Below the pieces are notes generated by a model. The model did no database searches. It worked only from the letters and a program-made list of their open reading frames with translations, and was not told the origin of the DNA. Of a stretch of 64,000 bases of DNA, positions 16,193-25,249 are shown piece after piece. The position numbers and the translations under genes were made by a program. Position 1 is the stretch's first letter. The number at the start of each line of letters is the position of its first letter. Location: assembly GCF_038958875.1 (NCBI RefSeq), contig NZ_CP152407.1, positions 4,161,501 to 4,225,500 of the forward strand, given 5' to 3'. The DNA is from Acidovorax sp. FHTAMBA (GTDB lineage: Bacteria; Pseudomonadota; Gammaproteobacteria; Burkholderiales; Burkholderiaceae_C).

Positions 16193-17008
16193 TCAACGCC
16201 CGCTTTGCCCGCCGTGAGCGTGCCGATGCATGAAGGCAACCGACTGAGCAATGACGACGTCCGCGCAATCCCGGTGGGGAGAGTGCCCGCAATGCGGCAG
16301 CTGCAGCACACGCGCTCCAGAGACCACTGCAGCAATGCCATGCACCTGGGCGAGCGTTCCGTACTCGTCATCCAGCCCCTGCACCGCCAGCACAGGCGCA
16401 CGCACGTGGGCAAGCTCTGCCTCGATGCTCCAGGTCCTGAATGCCGGATCGAGCCAGATCCGGCTCCAGCCGCCAAAGGCAGAATCCGGGTCGTCGTGGT
16501 AGCGGCTCAGCTTCTTGCGCAGATCGGTGTGCTCATAGGCGTCCCGCGCTATCACGATGCTCCGAATGGTCATGTCTTCCACGAAGATGTGAGGGGCCAG
16601 CACCACCAGGCCGCCCACCTTGTGGGGGAACATGGATGCATACAGCAGGGCGATGGACGCGCCGTCGCTGTGGCCGAAGAGCCAGGGCGATTCTTCAATG
16701 TCCAGCGCATCAAGGAATGCCGGCAGCACCTCCCGCGCCTGCCTGTGCATGAAGTCCACGCCCCAGGTTTCGTCAGGTGCCCGGGGGGTGGATCGCCCGT
16801 ACCCGGGCCGCGAGAACACCAGCCCCCGCAGGCCGCCGGCATCGCAAAGCCGTTGCGGAAAATCTCTCCACATCGCTACCGACCCCAAGCCCTCGTGCAG
16901 GAACACCACCAGCGGCGCGGTGTCGCGCTCCGGGGCGATCCACTGGTACTCGACGTGCACCGGCCGGCCCTGCCAAGCGATGGCGGCGAATTCGCTGCGC
17001 CCGCTCAC
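16193..17008 (-). CDS. Alpha/beta-hydrolase of the benzoate cluster
   Basis: A 271-residue hydrolase with 'LHEGLGSVAMW' (oxyanion hole), nucleophile elbow 'LFGHSDGASIALLYA' (G-H-S-D-G), acid in 'LAVQGLDDEYGT' and His in 'LPHCGHSPHRD'. Its start overlaps the bclA stop by 4 bp (ATGA), so both are translated from one message. Alpha/beta hydrolases accompany many box clusters and may recycle or detoxify CoA thioesters or lactone by-products; the exact reaction here is not known. Confidence 0.85.
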   Translation of the reverse strand: MSGRSEFAAIAWQGRPVHVEYQWIAPERDTAPLVVFLHEGLGSVAMWRDFPQRLCDAGGLRGLVFSRPGYGRSTPRAPDETWGVDFMHRQAREVLPAFLDALDIEESPWLFGHSDGASIALLYASMFPHKVGGLVVLAPHIFVEDMTIRSIVIARDAYEHTDLRKKLSRYHDDPDSAFGGWSRIWLDPAFRTWSIEAELAHVRAPVLAVQGLDDEYGTLAQVHGIAAVVSGARVLQLPHCGHSPHRDCADVVIAQSVAFMHRHAHGGQSGR

Positions 17009-18555
17009 GCGCTGGCCTCCCGCTCGCGCAGGCGGAAACGCTGTATTTTTCCGGTGGCCGTCTTCGGGAGCTCTGGCAGGAACTCGATGAAACGCGGGTA
17101 CTTGTAGGGTGCGATTTTTTCCTTCACGAAGGCCTTGAGCTCGTCGGGTGTGGCGGTCTTGCCGTCCTTGAGCACCACAAACGCTTTGGTCCGGGTCAGG
17201 CCGTCTGCATCCTTCTTGCCGATGACGGCGGCCTCCAGCACGGCGCTGTGCTGCATCAGTGTGGCCTCCACCTCAAACGGCGAGACATACATGCCGCTGA
17301 CCTTGAGCATGTCGTCGCTGCGGCCCGCGTAGGTGTAGTAGCCCTGTGCGTCGCGCACGTACTTGTCGCCACTTTTGGTCCACTCGCCCTGGAACGTCTC
17401 GCGCGTTTTCTCGCGGTTGTTCCAGTACATCAGTGCGGCACTCGGCCCCCGGATGTAGAGGTCGCCCACCTCTCCGTCGGGCGCGGGTTGGCCCTCCTCG
17501 CCCCGCAATTCCACCTCATAGCCGGGTACGGGCTTGCCCGTGGTGCCATAGCGGATGTCGCCAGGGCGGTTGGACAGGAAGATGTGCAGCATCTCCGTGG
17601 AGCCGATGCCATCGATGATGTCGCAGCCAAAGTGCGCCTTGAAGCGCTGCGCGATCTCCGCAGGCAGGGCCTCCCCCGCCGACGAGCACATGCGCAAGGC
17701 CACCGCCTCGCGCGCGGGCAGCCTGGGCGATGCCAGCATGCCCGCAAAACCGGTGGGGGCGCCAAAGAACACCGTGGGCTGGTGCTCCACCCAGCGCTTG
17801 AAGGTGGCATCGGGCGTGGGCCGCTCGGCCATCAGCACCACCGTGGCCCCCACGGACAGCGGGAAGGTGAGCGCATTGCCCAGGCCGTAGGCAAAGTACA
17901 GTTTGGCCGCCGAAAAGCAGACATCCTTGCCGGTCACGCCGAGCACCGGCTTGCCATACAGCTCGGCCGTCCACCACAGGTTGGCGTGGGTGTGCACCGT
18001 GCCCTTGGGCTTGCCCGTCGAACCCGACGAGTAGAGCCAAAAGCCGGGGTCGTCCGCGCCCGTGGGGGCAGGCGCCGCCAGCGGGGTCGCGCTGTTCAGT
18101 GCGGCCTCCAGATCGCGGGCGCCCGCATGCAGCCTGCCCACGGGCAGCGACACCAGCAGTGTGCCCACTTCATGCGGGCCGCGCGCCATGGCTTCGGTCA
18201 GTAGGGGCAGCAGGGCCCCCGACACCAAGGCTGCCTGCGCCCGGCTGTGCGCCAGCATGTAGGCATAGTCGTCTGCGGTCAGCAGTGTGTTGACCGCTAC
18301 CGGCACCAACCCTGCGTACAGGCAGCCCAGAAAGCACACCGGCCAGTCGCTGGTGTCATGCATGAGCAGCAGCACACGCTCTTCGCGCCGCACTCCCGCA
18401 CCGGCCAGCACGCCAGCCAACCGCCGGGCGCGCTCCTCCAGGTCGCCGTAGCTCAGGCGGCCACGATCGTCGATGTAGGCGGTCCGCCCGGCATGCGTCC
18501 GGTTCAGTTCAAAGAGATGTTCGGCAAAATTGAACCGCTCCGGCAGGCTGGGCAT
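17005..18555 (-). CDS. bclA: Benzoate-CoA ligase
   Basis: A 516-residue ANL-superfamily enzyme that should activate benzoate to benzoyl-CoA with ATP, the first step of the box pathway, in the cytoplasm. The motif YSSGSTGKPKG is near residues 175-185. 'WWTAELYGKPVLGVTGKDVCFSAAKLYFAYGLGN' is the region typical of benzoate- and aminobenzoate-CoA ligases. The C-terminal Lys is in 'PKTATGKIQRFRLRE'. I start at the ATG at 18555 after GGAGACATCCC; the longer ORF adds 24 unrelated residues. The assignment to benzoate rests strongly on the adjacent boxR and boxCBA. Confidence 0.92.
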   Translation of the reverse strand: MPSLPERFNFAEHLFELNRTHAGRTAYIDDRGRLSYGDLEERARRLAGVLAGAGVRREERVLLLMHDTSDWPVCFLGCLYAGLVPVAVNTLLTADDYAYMLAHSRAQAALVSGALLPLLTEAMARGPHEVGTLLVSLPVGRLHAGARDLEAALNSATPLAAPAPTGADDPGFWLYSSGSTGKPKGTVHTHANLWWTAELYGKPVLGVTGKDVCFSAAKLYFAYGLGNALTFPLSVGATVVLMAERPTPDATFKRWVEHQPTVFFGAPTGFAGMLASPRLPAREAVALRMCSSAGEALPAEIAQRFKAHFGCDIIDGIGSTEMLHIFLSNRPGDIRYGTTGKPVPGYEVELRGEEGQPAPDGEVGDLYIRGPSAALMYWNNREKTRETFQGEWTKSGDKYVRDAQGYYTYAGRSDDMLKVSGMYVSPFEVEATLMQHSAVLEAAVIGKKDADGLTRTKAFVVLKDGKTATPDELKAFVKEKIAPYKYPRFIEFLPELPKTATGKIQRFRLREREASA

Positions 18556-18632
18556 GGGATGTCTCCGAGGTGGCGGCCTGATAAGGCGCTGGCACGAGTT
18601 ATTGATGTGTATCCTTGCGGATCCCAACGAGG

Positions 18633-18697
18633 TGCAGTATTTTGCTCACGCATGAACAATAGGTAATGCTTGATCGGGCGTCAAGCACTATAGTGCA
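18633..18697. promoter_or_regulatory. bclA/boxR divergent control region with TGCA boxes and a dyad
   Basis: The intergenic region between bclA and boxR holds TGCA at 18633-18636 and 18694-18697, and an inverted repeat GCTTGA (18668-18673) / TCAAGC (18681-18686). BoxR/BzdR-type repressors recognise TGCA repeats. Direct proof for these sites is lacking. Confidence 0.45.
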
Positions 18698-18777
18698 TAA
18701 GACATGCCACCATGAATGGTCTGACTCGCCATGGCCCCGATGCGCCAGCAGCCAGAAACGCTGCCAGAAAGACAGGC

Positions 18778-19716
18778 ATGAACGAACCAACAGACACAGA
18801 CATCGCACTCTCCACGCCTGCAGACACCCTGCAAGACGCAGCCGAAGAGGCCAAGAACCCCCTGCTCGTGGCGCTGGGCGAGCGGGTGCGTACCCTGCGG
18901 GCCCAGCGCGGGTTGACGCGAAAGGCGGTCGCGGTGGCGGCCGACGTTTCCGAGCGGCACCTGGCCAACCTCGAATACGGCACCGGCAACGCGTCCATCC
19001 TGGTGCTGCAGCAGGTGGCCGGTGCCTTGCACTGCTCTCTGGCCGAGCTGCTGGGCGACTTCACCACCCGGTCGCCCGAATGGCTGCTGATCCGGGAGCT
19101 GCTCGAACACCGCAGCGAGCCCGAGCTGCGCCGTGTGCGGCTGGCGCTGCACCAATTACTGAGCGGCGGTGGCAGCGACACGGCACGCCACCGGCGCATT
19201 GCGCTCATTGGCCTGCGGGGTGCGGGCAAATCCACGCTGGGCCCTCTGCTGGCGCGCGATCTTGATGTGCCCTTCGTTGAGCTCAGCCGCGAGATTGAAA
19301 CCCTGGCAGGCTGCAGCGTGCGGGAGATCCACGACCTCTATGGCACCACGGCCTACCGCCGCTACGAGCGCCGCGCCCTCGAAGAAACCGTACAGATCCA
19401 CAGTGAGGTGGTGATCGCCACGCCCGGAGGTATCGTCTCCGACCCTGCCACCTTCAACGAGCTGCTGGCGCACTGCACTACCGTGTGGCTGCGTGCTGCA
19501 CCCGAGGAACACATGGGCCGCGTTCTGGCGCAAGGCGACATGCGCCCCATGGCCGCCAGCAAGGAGGCCATGGACGACCTGCGCCGCATCCTGGAAGGCC
19601 GCGCGGCCTTCTACTCCAAAGCCGACCTCACCGTGGATACCTCAGGCCAGGCCCTGGAGGAGAGCCTGCGCGAACTGCTCACCGGCGTACGCGCGCTGAT
19701 GGCCCAACCCCGCTGA
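18778..19716 (+). CDS. boxR: BoxR-type benzoyl-CoA-responsive regulator
   Basis: A 312-residue two-domain protein. Residues 28-95 are an XRE-type helix-turn-helix ('LGERVRTLRAQRGLTRKAVA', 'HLANLEYGTGNASILVLQQV'). Residues about 138-310 resemble shikimate kinase, with P-loop GLRGAGKST at 145-153. This fusion is the hallmark of BzdR/BoxR, in which the kinase-like domain senses benzoyl-CoA and relieves repression. It sits between bclA and boxC. The ATG at 18778 gives the usual family length; an in-frame ATG at 18712 would add 22 residues. Confidence 0.92.
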   Translation: MNEPTDTDIALSTPADTLQDAAEEAKNPLLVALGERVRTLRAQRGLTRKAVAVAADVSERHLANLEYGTGNASILVLQQVAGALHCSLAELLGDFTTRSPEWLLIRELLEHRSEPELRRVRLALHQLLSGGGSDTARHRRIALIGLRGAGKSTLGPLLARDLDVPFVELSREIETLAGCSVREIHDLYGTTAYRRYERRALEETVQIHSEVVIATPGGIVSDPATFNELLAHCTTVWLRAAPEEHMGRVLAQGDMRPMAASKEAMDDLRRILEGRAAFYSKADLTVDTSGQALEESLRELLTGVRALMAQPR

Positions 19717-19793
19717 CCCCGCGCGACGCGCGCCTACAACCCATCGCATTGCCACCCGCTGAGGGTCGGCTCGCATTGACTCGACCCGAATCA

Positions 19794-19829
19794 TGCATGA
19801 TGATGCATATCAACGAGTCATAGCTTGCA
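19794..19829 (+). promoter_or_regulatory. Candidate BoxR operator upstream of boxC
   Basis: Two TGCA boxes separated by exactly six bases (19794-19797 and 19804-19807), with a third at 19826-19829, lie 35-70 bp before the boxC start. The TGCA-N6-TGCA arrangement is the one I recall for BoxR/BzdR binding regions. Confidence 0.6.
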
Positions 19830-19863
19830 TTATTTTGCCGCTCGGTTCCTGATGGAGATGCCC

Positions 19864-21537
19864 ATGAACGCCGCCCTACCCCCCACAGCCGTGCGGGTGG
19901 ACTACCGCACCGATCCCACCCAATACCGCCACTGGGCCCTGACCGTCGATGGCCCGGTAGCCCGCCTCTCGCTCGACATTGCCGAAGACGGCGGCATACG
20001 CCCCGGCTACAAGCTCAAGCTCAACAGCTACGACCTGGGGGTGGATATCGAGCTGCACGACGCACTCAACCGCATCCGGTTCGAGCACCCGCAGGTGCGG
20101 TCGGTCATCGTCACCAGTGCAAAGGACCGCATCTTCTGCTCGGGGGCCAACATCTTCATGCTGGGCGTCTCCAGCCACGCGTGGAAAGTGAACTTCTGCA
20201 AGTTCACCAACGAGACGCGCAACGGCATCGAGGACTCTTCCAGGCACTCGGGCCTGAAGTTCGTGGCCGCGGTGAACGGTGCCTGCGCGGGCGGGGGCTA
20301 TGAGCTCGCCCTGGCCTGCGACGAGATCGTGCTGGTGGACGACCGCTCGTCCGCCGTGTCCTTGCCCGAAGTGCCCTTGCTGGGCGTGCTGCCGGGCACG
20401 GGCGGGCTGACCCGCGTGACCGACAAGCGCCATGTACGCCACGACCTGGCCGACATCTTCTGCACCAGCGTGGAAGGTGTGCGCGGCCAGCGCGCGGTGG
20501 ACTGGCGCCTGGTGGACCGCATTGCCAAGCCTGCGCAGTTTGCCGCGGCTGTGCAGGAGACCGCCACCCGCCTTGCGGAAGGCAGCCCACGCCCCGCCAA
20601 CGCCCATGGGATCGCGCTGACCCGGGTGGAGCGCACAGAGTCCGCCAACAGCCTGCACTACGACCACGTGATCGTGAACATCGACCGCACCCGCCGCACC
20701 GCCACCCTCACGCTGAAGGCGCCCGCCCACCCGCAGCCCTCGGACATGGCGGGTATCGAATCCGCTGGCGCCGCCTGGTGGCCACTGGCCCTTGCGCGCC
20801 AGCTGGACGATGCCATCCTGCACCTGCGCACCAACGAACCCGACATTGGCACCTGGCTGCTCAAGGCCGAAGGCGACGCCCAGGCCGTGCTGGCCAGCGA
20901 TGCCACGCTGCTGATGCACCAGGACCACTGGCTGGTGCGCGAGACCGTCGGCGCGCTGCGCCGCACGTTCGCACGGCTCGACGTGTCCTCCCGCACCCTG
21001 TTTTGCCTGGTAGAGCCTGGCTCAGCCTTTGCGGGATCGCTGGCCGAGCTGGCGTTTGCTGCCGACCGCACCTACATGCTGGCCCTGCCTGATGATGCAG
21101 AGCGCGCACCCCGGCTCACGCTCAACGCGTTCAACTTTGGGCTGCTGCCGATGGTCAACGACCAGAGCCGCCTGCAGCGCCGCTTCTATGAGGAAGCCGC
21201 CCCACTGGAGGCCGCACGCGCCGCCGCCGGCACCCCGCTGGATGCCGACGCCGCGCTGGCGCTGGGGCTGGTGACGGCGGCCCCGGACGACATTGACTGG
21301 GACGACGAGATCCGCATCGCCATTGAGGAACGGGCCGCGATGTCGCCCGACGCGCTCACCGGGCTGGAAGCCAACCTGCGCTTTGCCAGCCGCGAGAACA
21401 TGGCCACGCGCATCTTCGGTCGCCTGACAGCCTGGCAGAACTGGATCTTCAACCGCCCCAACGCCGTGGGCGACAAGGGCGCGCTGAAGGTTTACGGCAC
21501 CGGTGAAAAAGCCGGTTTCGACATGAACCGCGTCTGA
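19864..21537 (+). CDS. boxC: 2,3-epoxybenzoyl-CoA dihydrolase (BoxC)
   Basis: A 557-residue enoyl-CoA-hydratase-superfamily enzyme. BoxC hydrolyses and opens the ring of 2,3-epoxybenzoyl-CoA to an aldehyde-CoA product plus formate. Crotonase signatures: 'SAKDRIFCSGANIFML' (oxyanion residue), 'FVAAVNGACAGGGYELALACDEIVLVD' and 'LPEVPLLGVLPGTGGLTRV'. The double-length second half is characteristic of BoxC. I start at the ATG at 19864 because GGAG (19854-19857) sits just before it; in-frame starts at 19852 and 19858 are possible. First gene of boxCBA. Confidence 0.94.
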   Translation: MNAALPPTAVRVDYRTDPTQYRHWALTVDGPVARLSLDIAEDGGIRPGYKLKLNSYDLGVDIELHDALNRIRFEHPQVRSVIVTSAKDRIFCSGANIFMLGVSSHAWKVNFCKFTNETRNGIEDSSRHSGLKFVAAVNGACAGGGYELALACDEIVLVDDRSSAVSLPEVPLLGVLPGTGGLTRVTDKRHVRHDLADIFCTSVEGVRGQRAVDWRLVDRIAKPAQFAAAVQETATRLAEGSPRPANAHGIALTRVERTESANSLHYDHVIVNIDRTRRTATLTLKAPAHPQPSDMAGIESAGAAWWPLALARQLDDAILHLRTNEPDIGTWLLKAEGDAQAVLASDATLLMHQDHWLVRETVGALRRTFARLDVSSRTLFCLVEPGSAFAGSLAELAFAADRTYMLALPDDAERAPRLTLNAFNFGLLPMVNDQSRLQRRFYEEAAPLEAARAAAGTPLDADAALALGLVTAAPDDIDWDDEIRIAIEERAAMSPDALTGLEANLRFASRENMATRIFGRLTAWQNWIFNRPNAVGDKGALKVYGTGEKAGFDMNRV

Positions 21538-21579
21538 CCCCTCAGCCCACCGCCCCACCCACCTCCGAACCCACCCCCA

Positions 21580-21640
21580 CCGTTCAGGCGGAGCCTGTCG
21601 AAGCCCGGCGCAAAGCCCTCGACAAGCTCAGGCCGAACGG
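21580..21640. repeat. Dispersed palindromic intergenic repeat
   Basis: An imperfect 61-bp inverted repeat between boxC and boxB. It runs from CCGTTCAGGC through GAGCCTGTCGAAG to CTCGACAAGCTCAGGCCGAACGG. Sequences of this kind (CTGAGCTTGTCGAAG / TTCGACAAGCTCAG) are scattered in many proteobacterial genomes. It could form a stem in the mRNA and affect boxC and boxB levels. Confidence 0.7.
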
Positions 21641-21668
21641 ATAAGAACTTCCACCAGAAGGAATGGCC

Positions 21669-23096
21669 ATGAGCACCATCAACTACAGCGAGAAAATCCC
21701 CAACAACGTCAACCTGGGCGAGGACCGCACGCTGCAGCGCGCTCTCGAAGGCTGGCAGCCCAACTTCATCCAATGGTGGGACGACGTAGGCCCCGAGGGC
21801 TCCACCAACCACGAGGTGTACCTGCGCACGGCGGTCAGCGTGGACCCGCAAGGCTGGGCGCAGTTCGGCCACGTGAAGATGCGCGACTACCGCTGGGGCA
21901 TCTTCCTGAACCCGGGCGACGCCAGCCGCCAGATCCACTTTGGCGACCACAAGGGCGAGAAGGCGTGGCAGGACGTGCCCGGCGAGCACCGCGCCAACCT
22001 GCGCCGCATCATCGTGACACAGGGCGACACCGAGCCCGCGTCGGTCGAGCAGCAGCGCCACCTGGGGCTGACTGCGCCCAGCATGTACGACCTGCGCAAC
22101 CTGTTCCAGATCAACGTGGAAGAAGGCCGCCACCTGTGGGCGATGGTCTACCTGCTGCACAAGCACTTCGGCCGCGACGGCCGCGAAGAGGCCGAGGCAC
22201 TGCTTCAGCGCCAGTCGGGCGACGTGGACAACCCGCGCATCCTGGGCGCCTTCAACGAGAAGACGCCCGACTGGCTGGCCTTCTTCATGTTCACCTACTT
22301 CACCGACCGCGACGGCAAGTTCCAGCTCTCGGCGCTGGCGGAGAGCGCGTTCGACCCGCTGGCGCGCACCACCAAGTTCATGTTGACCGAAGAAGCGCAC
22401 CACATGTTTGTGGGCGAATCCGGCGTGTCGCGCGTGCTGTCGCGCACCGCGCAGGTGATGAACGAGCTCAGGACCGATGACCCGGCCCAGGTGCGCGCAG
22501 CAGGCGCCATCGACCTCCCCACCATCCAGCGGTATCTGAACTTCCACTACAGCGTGACCATCGACCTCTTCGGCGCGGACCAGTCGAGCAACGCTGCCAC
22601 GTTCTACAGCTCGGGCCTGAAAGGCCGGTACGAGGAAGGCAAACGCGATGACGACCACATCCTCAAGGGCCAGACGTACAAGGTGCTGGAGGTGGTGAAC
22701 GGGCAGCTGCTGGAGAAGGAAGTGCCCATGCTCAACGCCCTGAACGAGGTGCTGCGCGACGACTTCATCAAGGATTCGATGGCCGGCGTAGGGCGCTGGA
22801 ACAAGGTGCTGGAAAAAGCCGGCATTGCCACGCGCCTGGCCGTGCCACACAAGGCCTTCAACCGCCAGATCGGCGCACTGGCCGGCATCAAGATGTCGCC
22901 CGACGGGCGCGTGGTGAGCGAGGTGGAATGGGCCGCCCGCAAGGCCGAATGGCTGCCCACCCCCGAGGATTTCGCGTTTGTCGCGTCCCTGATGGGCCGC
23001 GTGGTGGAGCCCGGCAAATTCGCGGGCTGGATTGCCCCCCCCGTGATGGGCATCAACCGCCAGCCCGTCGATTTCGAATACGTGCGTTTTGGCTGA
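21669..23096 (+). CDS. boxB: Benzoyl-CoA 2,3-epoxidase, oxygenase subunit BoxB
   Basis: A 475-residue class I di-iron monooxygenase subunit. BoxB with BoxA converts benzoyl-CoA, O2 and NADPH to 2,3-epoxybenzoyl-CoA. The di-iron ligand segments are visible: 'NVEEGRHLWAMVYLLHKHFG' and 'TEEAHHMFVGESGVSRV' (EExxH patterns), with further acids in 'DWLAFFMFTYFTDRDGKFQL'. Length fits BoxB. The ATG at 21669 has AAGGA (21657-21661) at good spacing; 21663 is too close. It lies 131 bp after boxC across the dispersed repeat. Confidence 0.95.
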   Translation: MSTINYSEKIPNNVNLGEDRTLQRALEGWQPNFIQWWDDVGPEGSTNHEVYLRTAVSVDPQGWAQFGHVKMRDYRWGIFLNPGDASRQIHFGDHKGEKAWQDVPGEHRANLRRIIVTQGDTEPASVEQQRHLGLTAPSMYDLRNLFQINVEEGRHLWAMVYLLHKHFGRDGREEAEALLQRQSGDVDNPRILGAFNEKTPDWLAFFMFTYFTDRDGKFQLSALAESAFDPLARTTKFMLTEEAHHMFVGESGVSRVLSRTAQVMNELRTDDPAQVRAAGAIDLPTIQRYLNFHYSVTIDLFGADQSSNAATFYSSGLKGRYEEGKRDDDHILKGQTYKVLEVVNGQLLEKEVPMLNALNEVLRDDFIKDSMAGVGRWNKVLEKAGIATRLAVPHKAFNRQIGALAGIKMSPDGRVVSEVEWAARKAEWLPTPEDFAFVASLMGRVVEPGKFAGWIAPPVMGINRQPVDFEYVRFG

Positions 23097-23148
23097 TCAC
23101 AGGCCCCGCTCCCCGCACGCACACGCCGGGGGCACTCTGGAGAACCCC

Positions 23149-24420
23149 ATGGACATGGCCGTTGCAAACCCTGCGATCCGGCAACACCTGATCGACCCCG
23201 AGATCTGCATCCGCTGCAACACCTGCGAGGCCACGTGCCCTGTGGGCGCCATCACGCACGACGACAACAACTACGTTGTGCGGGCCGATGTGTGCAACGC
23301 CTGCATGGCCTGCATCGCGCCCTGCCCTACCGGCTCCATCGACAACTGGCGCACCGTGCCGCAGGCACACGCGTACACCATCGAAGAACAGCTGACCTGG
23401 GAAAAACTGCCACCGGAGCTCTCGCCCGACGAACTGGCCGCGGAAGGTGTGGCGGCAACCACCGAAGCGGCCGTGCAGCCACCCACCCCGGCAGCTTCCG
23501 CGGAGCCCGGCACGCAGGTTTTTCGATCGGCCCAGTACGGCGCCACCGTGCCTCCCTGGTCGGCCGCACACCCCTACACCAACCTGTTTCCTGCCAGGAG
23601 CCCCACCACCGCCACCGTGGTCGGCAACTTCAACTGCACCGAGGCGGGCTTTGAGAGCGAGACGCACCACATCGTGCTCGACTTCGGCAGCATGCCGTTC
23701 CCGGTGCTGGAAGGGCAGTCCATTGGCGTCATCCCGCCCGGCACCGATGCCACCGGCAAGGCGCACCATGCACGCCAGTACTCCATTGCCAGCCCGCGCA
23801 ATGGCGAGCGGCCCGGCTACAACAACCTGGCGCTCACGGTAAAACGCGTGACCACCGACCACGACGGCAACTCCGTGCGCGGCGTCGCCTCCAACTACCT
23901 CTGCGACCTGAAGGTGGGCGACACAGTGCAGGTGGTGGGGCCCTTTGGCAGCGCGTTCCTGATGCCCAACCACCCGCGCTCGCACATCGTGATGATCTGC
24001 ACCGGCACCGGCAGCGCCCCCATGCGCGCAATGACCGAGTGGCGCAGGCGCCTGCGCAGCAGCGGCAAGTTCGAGGGTGGCAAGCTGATGCTGTTTTTTG
24101 GCGCGCGCACCCAGCAGGAGCTGCCGTATTTTGGCCCGCTGCAAAACCTGCCCAAGGATTTCATCGACATAAACTTGGCGTTCTCACGCACTGCCGGGCA
24201 ACCCCGGCGCTACGTGCAAGACCTGATGCGCGAGCGCGCCGCCGACCTGGCCGCGCTGCTGCGCGATGGCAACAGCCACTTCTACGTGTGTGGCCTGAAA
24301 AGCATGGAAGAAGGCGTGGTGATGGCACTGCGCGACATTGCCAGCGAGTCCGGCCTGGACTGGAACACCGTGGGCACTGCGCTCCAGCGTGAAGGACGCC
24401 TGCATCTGGAGACCTACTGA
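23149..24420 (+). CDS. boxA: Benzoyl-CoA 2,3-epoxidase, reductase subunit BoxA
   Basis: A 423-residue reductase that passes electrons from NADPH to BoxB. The N-terminal ferredoxin domain has two [4Fe-4S] motifs, 'CIRCNTCEATCP' and 'CNACMACIAPCP'. The ferredoxin-NADP reductase part has FAD-binding 'RQYSIASPRNG' and 'GVASNYLCDL', NADP-binding 'MICTGTGSAPMRAM', and a typical C-terminal Tyr ('HLETY'). The ATG at 23149 follows TCTGGAG; a further ATG at 23155 is possible. Last gene of boxCBA, 52 bp after boxB. Confidence 0.95.
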   Translation: MDMAVANPAIRQHLIDPEICIRCNTCEATCPVGAITHDDNNYVVRADVCNACMACIAPCPTGSIDNWRTVPQAHAYTIEEQLTWEKLPPELSPDELAAEGVAATTEAAVQPPTPAASAEPGTQVFRSAQYGATVPPWSAAHPYTNLFPARSPTTATVVGNFNCTEAGFESETHHIVLDFGSMPFPVLEGQSIGVIPPGTDATGKAHHARQYSIASPRNGERPGYNNLALTVKRVTTDHDGNSVRGVASNYLCDLKVGDTVQVVGPFGSAFLMPNHPRSHIVMICTGTGSAPMRAMTEWRRRLRSSGKFEGGKLMLFFGARTQQELPYFGPLQNLPKDFIDINLAFSRTAGQPRRYVQDLMRERAADLAALLRDGNSHFYVCGLKSMEEGVVMALRDIASESGLDWNTVGTALQREGRLHLETY

Positions 24421-24752
24421 GGCCGCCCGCCCACTATCGCCCGCAAGACACACGCGACGACGAAGGTGCGCACATGTCTCGCGTGAGCCGCAAGCAGACC
24501 GAGATACTGCGTGCCACCCTGCAGTCCGTGGTGGATATCTGCACCCTGGCCACTTCGGCAGCGGTCGTCAGGGGCAAGGCACCCACAACAGCGACCCCTG
24601 CGTGCAGCAGCGCGGCCGTCGTGAAGCCGCCAGCCCCGCACCCACGCTGCTGGACCTCGGGTGTTGACGCCAAGGCTGCGACCAGCAGGCCAGCAAGCAT
24701 CCAAGCCACCTCGCAGCGCAGGAATGGGCAGGGATTCGCGCGTCATGCTGCC
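24421..24752. other. Intergenic stretch with no convincing gene
   Basis: This separates boxA from the end of the metal-efflux operon. All frames are open in parts because of the high GC. The most protein-like reading is a minus-strand ORF at 24434-24709, beginning with a hydrophobic stretch 'MAWMLAGLLVAALAS', but no family is recognised and there is no clear RBS. I leave it unannotated. Confidence 0.4.
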
Positions 24753-25148
24753 TTACCTGACAGCGAATCGTACCGTGATGCTTTTCTTACTGTTGGTGGT
24801 CAGCACCGCAATTGCCTTCGCCCCTTTGGACAGGGACACACCTTTAGCCTCCAGTCTGTTAGCACCCGCCGGTTTCAAGGGCGCCTCGGATTTTTCTGCG
24901 CCGTTGAGCACCGTCAGCTTGCCTTCAAATCGCGAGGCATCCGCGTCTTTTCCATGGTCCTGAATGTAGATCTGGACACCTTCGGCAGTGGCAACCAGCT
25001 CAAATGACAAATCAGCGGCGGTTTGTACGATACCGCCATGCACGGGGGCCGCTGCACCATGGGCCATTGCCGTTGGAACGACGAGTGCAGACAGGGCCAG
25101 CATCAAGGCGCCAGTAGTCAATTGGGAGAGTTTGGTTTTGATGGTCAT
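24753..25148 (-). CDS. Small periplasmic protein of the efflux operon
   Basis: A 131-residue protein with a Sec signal peptide (1-29, ending 'TAMAHG'). The mature part opens with 'HGAAAPVHGGIVQTAADLSFELVATAEG'; the two His close to the mature N-terminus could bind metal. The rest predicts as beta sandwich ('VQIYIQDHGKD', 'KLTVLNG', 'AIAVLTTN'). It is the last gene of the efflux operon, 101 bp after the RND pump gene. Proteins with a 'HGG.V' start are common near HME-type efflux genes, but the function is not established. Confidence 0.75.
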   Translation of the reverse strand: MTIKTKLSQLTTGALMLALSALVVPTAMAHGAAAPVHGGIVQTAADLSFELVATAEGVQIYIQDHGKDADASRFEGKLTVLNGAEKSEAPLKPAGANRLEAKGVSLSKGAKAIAVLTTNSKKSITVRFAVR

Positions 25149-25249
25149 TGGGTTTCCTTTGGATGAGATATCGTTTGAAAACAGCGCGCTTTAAAAGGCG
25201 GCGCCCAAATGCCTCGGGAACAGTTGAAACCAGGTTGATCGGGGTGTGG

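Noticed and set aside
19876..20928. Large minus-strand ORF opposite boxC
   Set aside because: It is an antisense shadow typical of GC-rich codon use; boxC on the plus strand is certain.
24434..24709. Minus-strand ORF with a hydrophobic start after boxA
   Set aside because: No family, no RBS, and the other frames are equally open because of high GC. Kept only as an intergenic remark.
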